Source: CAVSKL01 sp963728475 [NCBI: Candidatus Eiseniibacteriota bacterium]
GTDB taxonomy: Bacteria > Eisenbacteria > RBG-16-71-46 > JABDJR01
Length of the DNA: 64,000 nucleotides
Direction of reading: 5' to 3'
Assembly: GCA_963728475.1 (NCBI GenBank)
Contig: CAVSKL010000001.1
Span: 1-64,000, forward strand
The translations under genes were made by a program, and so were the position numbers. Below, one piece after another: positions 37,115 through 47,930 of the stretch (the first letter of the stretch is position 1; each line of letters opens with the position of its first letter). Under the pieces are notes generated by a model that was not told where the DNA came from, ran no database searches, and saw only the letters and a list, made by a program, of their open reading frames with translations.

Positions 37115-37978
37115 TCAGGACTCGTAGACGTAGAAACCGTGTCCGGACTTCCGGCCCAGGCGGCCGGCCCCGACCATCTTCCGGAGCAACGGGCAGGGAC
37201 GATACTTGTCGTCGCCCAGCCCCTCGTGGAGCACCTGCATGATCGCCAAGCAGGTATCGAGGCCGATGAGATCGGCGAGCGCCAGGGGCCCCATGGGGTG
37301 GTTCATCCCCAGCTTCATCACGGTGTCGATTGCCTCGGGTTCGGCCACCCCTTCCATCACGCAGAACACCGCCTCGTTGATCATCGGCATGAGCACCCGG
37401 TTGGAGACGAAGCCGGGATAGTCGTTGACCTCCACCGGGATCTTCCCCACCCGCCGGGCCGTCTCCACCGCGAAGTCCCGGGTGGCGTCCGAGGTGGCCA
37501 GGCCCCGGATGATCTCCACCAGCTGCATGACCGGGACCGGATTCATGAAATGGATCCCCGCCACCAGCTCCGGCCGCCTGGTCCGGGCCGCGATCTCGGT
37601 GATGGAGATGGACGAGGTATTGCTTCCGAACGGCACCTCCGGGGGGCAGATCCGGTCGAGCTTCCGGAACAGGTCGAACTTCACGTCCGGGTCCTCGGTG
37701 ATCGCCTCGATCACCAGGTGCGCCTCCGCCGCCGTCTCCAGCTCCGACGAGGTGGCGATCCGGTTCAGGGTCGAACGCATCTCGTCCTCGGACACCTTCC
37801 CCTTCGTCACCTGCCGGCCCAGGTTCTTCTCGATGGTGGTCACCGCCCGGTTCAGGAGCGACGGCTCCAGGTCCACCAGGTTCACCTCGTACCCGCTCTG
37901 GGCGAACACGTGGGCGATGCCGTTGCCCATGGTCCCCGCCCCGATTACCGTAACCCGCTTCACGTCTTCCGCACGCAT
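37115..37978 (-). CDS. hbd: 3-hydroxybutyryl-CoA dehydrogenase
   Basis: 287 residues from ATG 37978. The NAD-binding motif is [19 protein letters not shown] (from residue 11). The catalytic pair is in [16 protein letters not shown] and the downstream [20 protein letters not shown] region; the end [10 protein letters not shown] is typical. It oxidises (S)-3-hydroxybutyryl-CoA to acetoacetyl-CoA, the step before the thiolase encoded just upstream. No enoyl-CoA hydratase, the enzyme preceding it, is present in the window. Confidence 0.95.
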   Translation of the reverse strand: MRAEDVKRVTVIGAGTMGNGIAHVFAQSGYEVNLVDLEPSLLNRAVTTIEKNLGRQVTKGKVSEDEMRSTLNRIATSSELETAAEAHLVIEAITEDPDVKFDLFRKLDRICPPEVPFGSNTSSISITEIAARTRRPELVAGIHFMNPVPVMQLVEIIRGLATSDATRDFAVETARRVGKIPVEVNDYPGFVSNRVLMPMINEAVFCVMEGVAEPEAIDTVMKLGMNHPMGPLALADLIGLDTCLAIMQVLHEGLGDDKYRPCPLLRKMVGAGRLGRKSGHGFYVYES

Positions 37979-38125
37979 GGCCGGCCCCCTTGATCCCGCT
38001 GTGATCGTCTCTCGCCGCGTCCCCCGGACCCGCGACGCCCGCCCCGCGGAGGCGGAGCGGGCGAAGGGCCTCCCGTTCGGGCGAACGGGCTCCCGGGCGG
38101 ACTCCGGAGCGGCGGTGCCGCCGCC

Positions 38126-38137
38126 CCGAGGCCTCGG
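38126..38137 (-). terminator. CCGAGGCCTCGG palindrome 2 bases after the thiolase stop
   Basis: On the minus strand it is followed by a second short inverted repeat (GGCGG-CA-CCGCC, near 38111-38123). No U-run is present, so intrinsic termination is uncertain. It belongs to the recurrent CGAGGCCTCG set. Confidence 0.35.
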
Positions 38138-38139
38138 AA

Positions 38140-39318
38140 TTACATCTCCACCGCCAGAGCGACCGCATTCCCGCCCCCCAGACAGAGGGTGGCCAGGCCG
38201 GTTCTGGCCTTCCGGTCCTTCATGGCGTAGAGGAGGGTGGTGAGGACGCGGGCCCCGCTGGCGCCGATGGGGTGGCCCAGCGCGACCGCGCCGCCGTGGA
38301 CGTTGACCCGGTCCCAGTCCCATTCCAGCTCGCGGCCGTCCACCAGGGCCTGAGCGCTGAACGCCTCGTTGGCCTCGATGAGGTCCCAGTGGTTGATGTC
38401 CACGTGCATCTTGTCCATGAGCTTGCGGACCGCGATCACCGGGGCGTAGAAGAGCATCTCGGGGGCGGTGCCGCCGGTGGAGTAGTCGACGATGCGGGCG
38501 AGGGGGGACTTGCCCAGCTCCTTCGCCCGCTTCTCGCTCATCACCACCAGGGCGCTGGCGCCGTCGTTCACGCTGGGGGCGTTCCCGGCGGTGACGCTGC
38601 CGTCCTTCTTGAACGCAGGCTTGAGCGCGGCCAGCTTCTCCAGGGTGGTGTCGGCGCGGGGCCCCTCGTCGGTGTCCACCACCAGGGCCGGCCCCTTGCG
38701 CTGCGCGATCTCGACCGGCAGGATCTCGTTCTTGAACTTGCCTTCCCGGATCGCCTTCACCGCCTTCATCTGGCTGCCGAGGGCGAACTCGTCCTGATCC
38801 TCGCGGCTCACGTTGAACTTGTCCGCGATCAGCTCCGCCGCCATCCCCATGTGGAAGTCGTTGTACACGTCCCAGAGCCCGTCGTGGACCATGGCGTCGA
38901 CCAGGGTGCCGTCGCCCAGCCGGTAACCGGTCCGGGCCTGCGGCAGCAGGTACGGCGCGTTGGACATGCTCTCCATCCCCCCCGCCACCAGCACGTCGTG
39001 ATCCCCGGCCCGGATGGCCTGGGCCGCGAGCATGACCGCCTTGAGCCCCGACCCGCAGACCTTGTTCACGGTGAACGAGCCCACCTCGTCGGGGATTCCG
39101 CCCCAGTGGGCGGCCTGCCGCGCCGGGTTCTGCCCCACGCCGGCCTGCAACACGTTCCCCATGATGCACTCTTCCACCAGGCCGGGGTCGATGCCGGCCC
39201 GCTTGACCGCCTCCGCCACCACCAGGGCCCCCAACCGCCCCGCCGGGAGCGGGGCGAGCCCGCCCAGAAACCGCCCCACCGGGAGGCGGCACGCGCTCAC
39301 GATGACCGCTTGATTCAT
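38140..39318 (-). CDS. Acetyl-CoA C-acetyltransferase (thiolase)
   Basis: 392 residues. The nucleophile Cys88 is in [16 protein letters not shown]. The other active-site blocks are [38 protein letters not shown] and [14 protein letters not shown] with the second Cys. It splits acetoacetyl-CoA with CoA into two acetyl-CoA (or the reverse). With the CoA-transferase upstream and the dehydrogenases downstream it forms a butyrate/acetoacetate degradation set. Confidence 0.95.
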   Translation of the reverse strand: MNQAVIVSACRLPVGRFLGGLAPLPAGRLGALVVAEAVKRAGIDPGLVEECIMGNVLQAGVGQNPARQAAHWGGIPDEVGSFTVNKVCGSGLKAVMLAAQAIRAGDHDVLVAGGMESMSNAPYLLPQARTGYRLGDGTLVDAMVHDGLWDVYNDFHMGMAAELIADKFNVSREDQDEFALGSQMKAVKAIREGKFKNEILPVEIAQRKGPALVVDTDEGPRADTTLEKLAALKPAFKKDGSVTAGNAPSVNDGASALVVMSEKRAKELGKSPLARIVDYSTGGTAPEMLFYAPVIAVRKLMDKMHVDINHWDLIEANEAFSAQALVDGRELEWDWDRVNVHGGAVALGHPIGASGARVLTTLLYAMKDRKARTGLATLCLGGGNAVALAVEM

Positions 39319-39436
39319 GATTCCACCACTCCTTCCGTCCTGCTTCCTGCGTCCGTTCGGGTGCCCGCGGCGTCCGCCGGGCGGGTCTCCCGCCCCTCCC
39401 CCGAGGCCCGGGAGGCCGGACCCGGTACTTCGACGG

Positions 39437-40596
<1,160 letters not shown>

Positions 40597-40600
<4 letters not shown>

Positions 40601-41274
40601 GATGCCTCCTCCCCCACGTCCATGATCGCGACCTCACCCTCGACGAGCAACTCGGGTTCGGTGAGCTTGCGGATCTCCTCCACCGAGACCTCGGGGGCGC
40701 GTTCGCGGAGCACCAGGCCCTTGCCGGTGACGTCGATCACCGCCAGATCGGTGATGATCCGGTCCACCACCCCCACCCCGGTGAGCGGCAGCTCGCAGGA
40801 GTTCAGGATCTTGGGCTCACCGTCCTTGGAGGTGTGGGTCATGGTCACCACCACCCGCTTGGCGCCGGCCACCAGGTCCATGGCGCCGCCCATTCCCTTC
40901 ACCATCTTGCCCGGGATCATCCAGTTGGCCAGGTTCCCTTCCCGGTCCACCTGGAGGGCGCCCAGGATGCTGAGATCCACGTGCCCACCCCGGATCATGG
41001 CGAAGGAATCGCTGGAATTGAAGAACGACGCTCCCGGCATCTCGGTCACGGTCTGCTTGCCGGCGTTGATGAGGTCGGCGTCCTCCTTCCCCTCGTAGGG
41101 GAAGGGGCCGATCCCCAGGAGCCCGTTCTCCGAATGCAGGGTGATGGTCATTCCCCGCGGAATGTGGTTGGCGACCTGGGTGGGCATTCCGATTCCCAGG
41201 TTCACGTAGAACCCGTCCCGCAGCTCCCTAGCGGCCCTGAGAACGAGTCGTTCTTTGCTCGATACGCTTTTCAT
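40597..41274 (-). CDS. 3-oxoacid CoA-transferase subunit B
   Basis: 225 residues. The catalytic Glu49 is in [42 protein letters not shown] and the [17 protein letters not shown] segment are typical of the beta subunit of succinyl-CoA:acetoacetate or acetate-type CoA-transferases. It pairs with the overlapping upstream A subunit (47-base overlap). It loads CoA on acetoacetate or a short acid, feeding the thiolase. Confidence 0.93.
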
Positions 41275-41989
41275 AGTTCGTTCCCTGGAAGATGAAGTCC
41301 ACGAAGATACCGGGAGTGGCCACCTGGTCCGGGTCGATCCCGCCGACCTCGACCAGCTCCTCCACCTCCGCGATGGTGACGCGCGCGGCCATGGCCATCA
41401 TGGGATTGAAGTTGCGCGCCGTCTTCCGGTAGACGAGATTTCCCGCCTTGTCCCCTCGGTACGCCTTCACGAATGCGAAGTCGGCGGTGATGCTCTCCTC
41501 GAGCACGTAGGCCCGCCCTCCGAACTCCCGGGTCTCCTTCCCGGCCGACGCCTTCTTCACGCTTCCGTCCGCGGCGTAGAGCATGGGAAGGCCGCCCTCG
41601 GAAACCTGGGTGCCGTACCCGGTGGGGGTGTAGAAGGCGGGGATGCCCGCGCCTCCGGCCCGGATCTTCTCCGCGAAGGTGCCCTGGGGGATGAGTTCCA
41701 CCTCCAGGTCCCCCTCCAGGAACTGCCGCTCGAAGGTCTTGTTCTCCCCCACGTAGGTGGAGATCATCTTGCGGATCTGCCGGGTCTGGAGCAGCAGCCC
41801 CAGGCCGAAATCGTCCACCCCGGCGTTGTTGCTGATCGCGGTGAGGTTGGTGGCCCCCCGCTCCCGGGTGGCGGCGATCAGGTTCTCGGGAATCCCGCAG
41901 AGCCCGAACCCGCCCAGGAGAATCCTGGCCCCGTCGCCGAGGCCCGCCTTTTCCAGCGCCTCACGGGCGCTGCCGACTACTTTGTCCAT
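41228..41989 (-). CDS. 3-oxoacid CoA-transferase subunit A
   Basis: 253 residues. The family start [19 protein letters not shown], the [15 protein letters not shown] segment, [19 protein letters not shown] and [13 protein letters not shown] identify the alpha subunit. It overlaps the beta-subunit gene by 47 bases, so the two are translated together and form the active heterodimer or tetramer. Confidence 0.94.
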   Translation of the reverse strand: MDKVVGSAREALEKAGLGDGARILLGGFGLCGIPENLIAATRERGATNLTAISNNAGVDDFGLGLLLQTRQIRKMISTYVGENKTFERQFLEGDLEVELIPQGTFAEKIRAGGAGIPAFYTPTGYGTQVSEGGLPMLYAADGSVKKASAGKETREFGGRAYVLEESITADFAFVKAYRGDKAGNLVYRKTARNFNPMMAMAARVTIAEVEELVEVGGIDPDQVATPGIFVDFIFQGTNYEKRIEQRTTRSQGR

Positions 41990-42010
41990 CTCGCTCCCGT
42001 CCTCGTCGGT

Positions 42011-42721
42011 TTAGGGCGCGGGGGCCTCGGGCACCCGCACCTCGGTGTACTTCCCGTCCACGAGGGTGACCGTCGTCTCGAACACGTCCCGACCCGGAAT
42101 CCTCACCGCCACCGTGTACCGGTCGCGGAAGAACACGTCCACCGGGACCCCCGCCGGGGGGAGCAGGGCCAGGGTCGAGAAGAGGGTGGGGAAGGGGCCC
42201 GCCTCGAGCTTCCTCCCGCTCCCCGCGGGACGCACCTCGCTCCACAGGATCCAGCGGCAAGAGCCCTCCGCCCGCGAACCGGCCACGTAGTAGTGGCCGT
42301 CGAAGGAGAAGGTCCCGCCGCCGTCCAGACACTGCCAGTGCACCGGGTAGAGCCCCGCCGGCACCGGCGTCCCGTCGTCCGCCACCTCGTCCCAGCCCGG
42401 CACCCGGTTGGTCCACGGGACCTCGGGAACCCGGTGGACCGTCCTCCCGGTCAGGTCGCGCACGGTGAGGCTGCCCACCGAACAGGAGTCCGGACCGGAC
42501 CGCAGCTTCGACGCCGCCGCGGGACCGGTGGGGCAGGTGGGCGGCGGCACCGCGTTCTCCTGCCACAGGTCGACCTCCACCCGCGCCGAGTCCGGCACCC
42601 CCGCCGGCAACAGCACCCGGAGCCCGGCGCCTCCTTCCACCGCGGGACCGGTGGGCCCGTCGCTGCAGCCCGCGGCCATCCCCGCCAGCGCCAGGAGCGC
42701 CAGCCCCGAGCGCGCGGTCAC
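42011..42721 (-). CDS. Lipoprotein of unknown function inside the acyl-CoA operon
   Basis: 236 residues from GTG 42721, which overlaps the stop of the B12-binding subunit (GTGA). Lipobox [16 protein letters not shown], Cys about 19. The middle part ([31 protein letters not shown]) resembles a FlgD-like Ig fold, and the end has [17 protein letters not shown]. An exported lipoprotein is out of place among cytoplasmic CoA enzymes, yet it is tightly coupled by position. The role is unknown. Confidence 0.7.
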   Translation of the reverse strand: MTARSGLALLALAGMAAGCSDGPTGPAVEGGAGLRVLLPAGVPDSARVEVDLWQENAVPPPTCPTGPAAASKLRSGPDSCSVGSLTVRDLTGRTVHRVPEVPWTNRVPGWDEVADDGTPVPAGLYPVHWQCLDGGGTFSFDGHYYVAGSRAEGSCRWILWSEVRPAGSGRKLEAGPFPTLFSTLALLPPAGVPVDVFFRDRYTVAVRIPGRDVFETTVTLVDGKYTEVRVPEAPAP

Positions 42722-43140
42722 GCGCCCGCTTCCTGGCCCGTCTCCCGCGCCTTGAACCAGCCCCGGATGTACTCCACGATGTCGCCGGTGGGGGTGCCGG
42801 GGCCGAACAGGCGCCCCACCCCGATCGCAGCGAGCTTCTGCATGTCCTCCACCGGGATGATCCCTCCGCCGGTGACCAGGATGTCGTCGGTCCCTTTGTC
42901 CCGCAACAACTCCATCAACCGGGTGAACAGGGTCATGTGGGCGCCGGAAAGCACGCTCAGCGCCACCACGTCCACGTCCTCCTGGATGGCCATGTTGACC
43001 AGGGCCTCGGGGGTCTGATGCAGGCCCGAGTAGATGACCTCCATCCCCGCGTCGCGCAGGGCCGCGGCCACCACCTTGGCTCCCCGGTCATGGCCGTCCA
43101 GTCCCGGCTTCCCCACCAGTACCCGAATCTTGCGTTCCAT
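42718..43140 (-). CDS. Cobalamin-binding small subunit of acyl-CoA mutase
   Basis: 140 residues, a single B12-binding Rossmann-like domain. The base-off/His-on motif DGHDRG (15-20, His17) ligates cobalt; later motifs are [28 protein letters not shown] and [15 protein letters not shown]. It completes the mutase with the large subunit encoded 56 bases upstream. It is the only such subunit in the window, so it may also serve the methylmalonyl-CoA mutase subunit at 24.9 kb. Confidence 0.93.
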   Translation of the reverse strand: MERKIRVLVGKPGLDGHDRGAKVVAAALRDAGMEVIYSGLHQTPEALVNMAIQEDVDVVALSVLSGAHMTLFTRLMELLRDKGTDDILVTGGGIIPVEDMQKLAAIGVGRLFGPGTPTGDIVEYIRGWFKARETGQEAGA

Positions 43141-43196
43141 GAATGTCCTTCCCCGCGGACGGCCCGCCGCCCGCCCGGAGCCCGGCCCGGCCCGCG

Positions 43197-44864
<1,668 letters not shown>

Positions 44865-44898
44865 GCGACCTCCCGTCGATGTTCGAAGTGGGTGAGGG

Positions 44899-45861
44899 TC
44901 AGTCTCCGGGGGAGGCGTTTCCCAGCCCGCCCACCAGCTCCCGCGCCGCGTCGCCCGGGGTGATTTCGCGCCGGACCACCCGGTCCAGCAGCTCCTCAAG
45001 CCCTTCGCCGTCCTCAGCCCGTACCCGCTCCAGGAGCGCCAGTCGCGCCTCGCCGAGGAGCCGGTGCTCCAGGGTGCGGCGGCGATGCTCCTCCAGAATA
45101 CCCGTTTCCACCAGCCAATGGCGGTGTGTTTCCAGCCAGTCCGCCAGCTCCGGCACCCCCTCGCCGCGGAGGGCGACGGCCCGCAGCACCTCCGGGCGCC
45201 GGCCCCGGCGGGGCCTGAGATCCAGCATCGATTCGAGGTCGTTGGCGAGCCGGTGGGCGCCATCCCGGTCGGCCTTGTTGACCACGAAGGCGTCGCCGAT
45301 TTCCATCAACCCCGCCTTCATGGTCTGGATCGCGTCCCCGCTCTCCGGAACCAGGATCACCGCCACCGAATCGGTGGCGTCGGCGATGTCCAGCTCGACC
45401 TGGCCCACCCCCACCGTCTCCACGAGAATCCGCGTGAAGCCGGCGGCGTCGAGAAGATCGAGGGCCTCCTCGGTGGCCGCGGCCAGCCCCCCCATGCTTC
45501 CCCGGGTGGCCATGCTCCGCATGAAGATCCCCGGGTCCTCGGAAAGTTCGGTCATGCGGAACCGGTCTCCCAGAAGGGCCCCGCCGGTGAAGGTCGAGGT
45601 CGGATCCACCGCCACCACCGCCACCCGCTCTCCGCGATCCCGCAGGAGGAGCGCCAGCCGGGCGATGACCGTGCTCTTGCCCGCCCCCGGCGGACCGGTG
45701 ATGCCCACCCGGTGCGCCCGGCCCGTCGCCGGGTAGACCCGGCGCAGGACCTCGGCGATTCGTGGATCGCGATCCTCCGCCCAGCTGATGAGGCGCGCCA
45801 CCGCGCGGGAATCGCGCGCGCTCAGCCCCTCGACGAGGGATTCGATCCTGTTTCTGTCCAC
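44899..45861 (-). CDS. meaB: MeaB/ArgK-type G-protein chaperone of acyl-CoA mutase
   Basis: 320 residues. G1 GPPGAGKS (56-63), the [16 protein letters not shown] switch region with Asp, [11 protein letters not shown] and the base-recognition NKAD are intact. Proteins of this family load cobalamin onto the mutase and protect it from inactivation. It is the first gene of the eleven-gene minus-strand run and lies 34 bases before the mutase gene. A strong promoter precedes it (46035-46063). Confidence 0.95.
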   Translation of the reverse strand: MDRNRIESLVEGLSARDSRAVARLISWAEDRDPRIAEVLRRVYPATGRAHRVGITGPPGAGKSTVIARLALLLRDRGERVAVVAVDPTSTFTGGALLGDRFRMTELSEDPGIFMRSMATRGSMGGLAAATEEALDLLDAAGFTRILVETVGVGQVELDIADATDSVAVILVPESGDAIQTMKAGLMEIGDAFVVNKADRDGAHRLANDLESMLDLRPRRGRRPEVLRAVALRGEGVPELADWLETHRHWLVETGILEEHRRRTLEHRLLGEARLALLERVRAEDGEGLEELLDRVVRREITPGDAARELVGGLGNASPGD

Positions 45862-46034
45862 GAGACCTCACGGTGGGTGCGATGCGCGACGGGTCCGAAT
45901 GACGACGGTCCGCGCCGGACCTCCGCCGGATGCGAGGCGGCCACGCGCGGGCGCCGGGCGGGCGAAGGGTCCGCGGATGGCCGGCGCGGAGGCGCTGGCG
46001 GGCGCGGGTTCAAGCCGGTGAAATCCTGATGTAA

Positions 46035-46063
46035 ACGCTAGCAGGACTTGGGCTTGAGGTCAA
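46035..46063 (-). promoter_or_regulatory. Sigma-70-type promoter of the meaB-mutase operon
   Basis: On the minus strand: TTGACC (46058-46063), a 17-base spacer ending in TGC, then TAGCGT (46035-46040). It combines a 5/6 -35 match, ideal spacing and an extended -10. The predicted start is about 165 bases before the meaB ATG. Confidence 0.6.
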
Positions 46064-46185
46064 CGCACAGGGGGTGCCCGGGAGCGTGCGGATATTCCGA
46101 TTCCAAAATCTGGAAAGCGGCCTGGAGGAGTGCGAAATGCACGGTGGCGCCGCCGTCCCGCCCCCCGCCGGAGCCGTTTCCGGGG

Positions 46186-46231
46186 AAAAAATATGGGCGG
46201 ACTCGGCGGTGTCCGTGCGCCGAGCCCGCCC
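46186..46231 (-). terminator. Strong intrinsic terminator of the candidate RNA
   Basis: On the minus strand a 14-bp stem (GGGCGGGCTCGGCG with CGCCGAGTCCGCCC, one G-U pair) with a 9-base loop is followed by ATATTTTTT. It is the best intrinsic terminator in the window and directly abuts the hairpin of the candidate RNA. It lies about 150 bases upstream of the meaB promoter, so it does not end the meaB leader. Confidence 0.8.
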
Positions 46232-46375
46232 ACAGAGGCGAGCGGTGGATGGCTCTGGGCTTCCCTATCGATGGAGGTGCATGAGAGATCAGGAAAGCGC
46301 GCTTTGGTCCGCTCGCCTCTGTTTGCCTTGCATCGTCTCGCAACGACCTTGCACTTGTAATTACAGCAAGAAGAA
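46195..46375 (-). ncRNA. Candidate structured non-coding RNA, unknown class
   Basis: The minus strand folds into three consecutive elements before the terminator: CTTGC/GCAAG (46348-46370) with TGTAATTACA in the loop, a short TTGC/GCAA hairpin (46328-46343), and a perfect 14-bp helix ACAGAGGCGAGCGG/CCGCTCGCCTCTGT (46309-46322 with 46232-46245). Inside that helix a 10/13-base internal loop is closed by an inner GCTTTCC/GGGAAGC helix. A minus-strand AATAAT (46380-46385) could be the -10 box, giving about 180 bases. I find no tmRNA, RNase P, SRP or cobalamin-riboswitch core motifs. Confidence 0.55.
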
Positions 46376-46578
46376 GGCCATTATTCCCGGGGTGCGCGGC
46401 CGGCGTTCGCTGTACCATAACTCATTGCCAATAAATCAATTAGAGATGGAGTCGGCCGGACGCGGGCGCCGACCTGGAAAGGCGGGGCCGGCCGGTGATG
46501 GCGACCCGCCGGCCGGAGGTGGGCAGGAGCCGGCCGGATAGCCCCAACCCGCTGCGGGACTGCCGGATAGTTCGATGG
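46376..46578. other. AT-rich islet upstream of the candidate RNA
   Basis: No gene is visible. Bases 46423-46447 (CATTGCC-N7-CAATTA, then GAGAT) match 61997-62021. Read on the minus strand this gives TTGATT followed by GGCAATG, upstream of the candidate RNA. Confidence 0.35.
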
Positions 46579-46905
46579 CTAGCGGGGTTCCGGCGGTGGG
46601 GCTTTGGTTCCCGCATCAACCCGCCCGCTCTCCCCGGCGGAGGTCCCGGATTCGGACTTCCGCGCTCCCGGCGTCCGGGACGGGGTGTGCGGGTTCCACT
46701 CGGGCTTGAAGTCACCGCCCCGGCGGCGCCGGCGCTTGGGGGCCCCGGCCAGGGAGCGGCTCCAGTCCGGCTGAAACCGGCGCGGGCCCCGCATCCGGGC
46801 CACCTTGGACCGTTCCCGGTTCAGGAGGTAGATGAGTCCCAGATAGACCACGAGCAGGATGAACAGGAAGGCGGTGGCGGGGTGTTTGAAGAAGTGGTCG
46901 AGCAT
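46579..46905 (-). CDS. Small membrane protein with basic, Pro-rich tail
   Basis: 108 residues. One hydrophobic helix (about 10-27, ATAFLFILLVVYLGLIYLL) is followed by a very basic stretch (KRRRRRGGDFKPEW) and a low-complexity Ser/Pro/Gly tail. I know no family. ATG start with weak upstream pairing. The clean N-terminal helix and typical third-base GC make a real gene likely, but the tail may be disordered or poorly constrained. Confidence 0.5.
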   Translation of the reverse strand: MLDHFFKHPATAFLFILLVVYLGLIYLLNRERSKVARMRGPRRFQPDWSRSLAGAPKRRRRRGGDFKPEWNPHTPSRTPGARKSESGTSAGESGRVDAGTKAPPPEPR

Positions 46906-47333
46906 TGTGCAGGGTCCGGTTGCAAAGTGGCCGCCCGGAGAGCGAGGGGGCGGGATTTCGGGCCGGCCCGGCGCCGGGGGGCGGTGGCCTCCGCCGGTTT
47001 ATGTGAGGATGCCACAACGGGCTGCGGCCCGCCAGCCAAACCGGCACGGGTCTTGGCATCGCCCCTGCATAGACCGGTTATTGGATGCGGCCGGCGGCAG
47101 TCTCCCTGCCCGGCCCGTGAGGTTTCGCGTCGTTCGAGTCAACAAGCCGATTTTGGGATCAGGCTGCCTCTCCCGCGCGTCGGGAAGTTTCGCCGAGCCC
47201 ACTTCTGAATCGGATTCGTAACGGCCTGGGGCCCACGGCCAGAGTGGGGAGACTGGCGCCGGTCGCTTCTTTTCGGCGCCGGCCGCCTCTTCCCGGAATC
47301 CGCCTCTTCCCGGAATCCGCCGCTTCTGTTCGC
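46906..47333. other. Intergenic region with a sigma-54-like site and a 17-bp tandem repeat
   Basis: No gene. TTGGCATCGCCCCTGCA (47053-47069) has GG and GC ten bases apart, as in sigma-54 promoters, pointing to the plus strand, where no gene follows before the opposing yraN. Two perfect tandem copies of CCGCCTCTTCCCGGAAT lie at 47283-47316. Confidence 0.35.
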
Positions 47334-47726
47334 TCAGAGCCGGTAGCGGCCGCTGGCGGGGAAGGCGTTGGGGAGGTGGCGGACCAGAAGCGCTCCGCTT
47401 CGCCCCGGCGCCGGCTCGATCACCACCACGTCGAACCGCACCTTCACCGCGCGTAGCTCCCGGACCCGCAGGTACCCCACCGCCGCCGTCTCGATGTCGA
47501 GTTGCTTTTGCCGGTTCACCGCGCCGACCGCGCCTCCCAACCGCGGGCGCTCCCGGAACTTCACCTCCACGAACACCACGGTGCGGTCGCGACGGGCGAC
47601 CAGGTCCACCTCCAGCCGGCTGTAGCGGAAGTTCCGCTCCAGGATCGCGTACCCGCGCAACGCCAGGAACGCGGCGGCCAGGCTCTCGGCGTGGCGGCCG
47701 CGCTCCACGTGGGATCCATCCTTCAT
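47334..47726 (-). CDS. yraN: YraN-family endonuclease-like protein
   Basis: 130 residues from ATG 47726. The Holliday-resolvase-like nuclease core is intact: Glu39 and Asp41 in RLEVDLVARR, and Glu54/Lys56 in VFVEVKFRER. The early HVERGRHAESLAAAFL helix is typical. The role of the family is unclear, though it has a restriction-type nuclease fold. The gene is alone here, divergent from the debranching enzyme. Confidence 0.88.
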   Translation of the reverse strand: MKDGSHVERGRHAESLAAAFLALRGYAILERNFRYSRLEVDLVARRDRTVVFVEVKFRERPRLGGAVGAVNRQKQLDIETAAVGYLRVRELRAVKVRFDVVVIEPAPGRSGALLVRHLPNAFPASGRYRL

Positions 47727-47802
47727 GGCGATGGTTCGCCTTCCCGGAGGGGGGAGTAGGGGGCGGGGGCCTTGGCCGGACCCCGGGCGTCGCCGCATCC
47801 GC

Positions 47803-47814
47803 CCGAGGCCTCGG
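47803..47814. repeat. CCGAGGCCTCGG palindrome
   Basis: This perfect 12-bp palindrome lies in the divergent yraN/debranching-enzyme gap. It shares its core with sites at 13801, 22048, 27958 and 38126. Confidence 0.4.
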
Positions 47815-47887
47815 AAAGGACGGGATTAGCCTGTCACGGAAGCGGGGTGGATCGCAACCCGGACCGGGGCGGCAACCGGGGCCCTGC

Positions 47888-47897
47888 GCTACACTCG
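47888..47897 (+). promoter_or_regulatory. -10 box upstream of the debranching enzyme gene
   Basis: GCTACACTCG with TACACT at 47890-47895, 35 bases before the ATG. It is identical over ten bases to the site upstream of mce (30111-30120). Confidence 0.4.
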
Positions 47898-47930
47898 ATC
47901 GCGTCCGCGACCCGACGGAAGGAGGGCTCC

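Noticed and set aside
46195-46330. Cobalamin riboswitch for the mutase operon
   Set aside because: AGGGAAGCC resembles part of the B12 box, but the rest of the core is missing, the terminator lies upstream of the meaB promoter, and the helix layout differs.
46195-46375. 6S RNA, tmRNA, RNase P RNA or SRP RNA
   Set aside because: I looked for the core motifs of each by eye and found none; the 5' and 3' ends do not pair as in 6S RNA.
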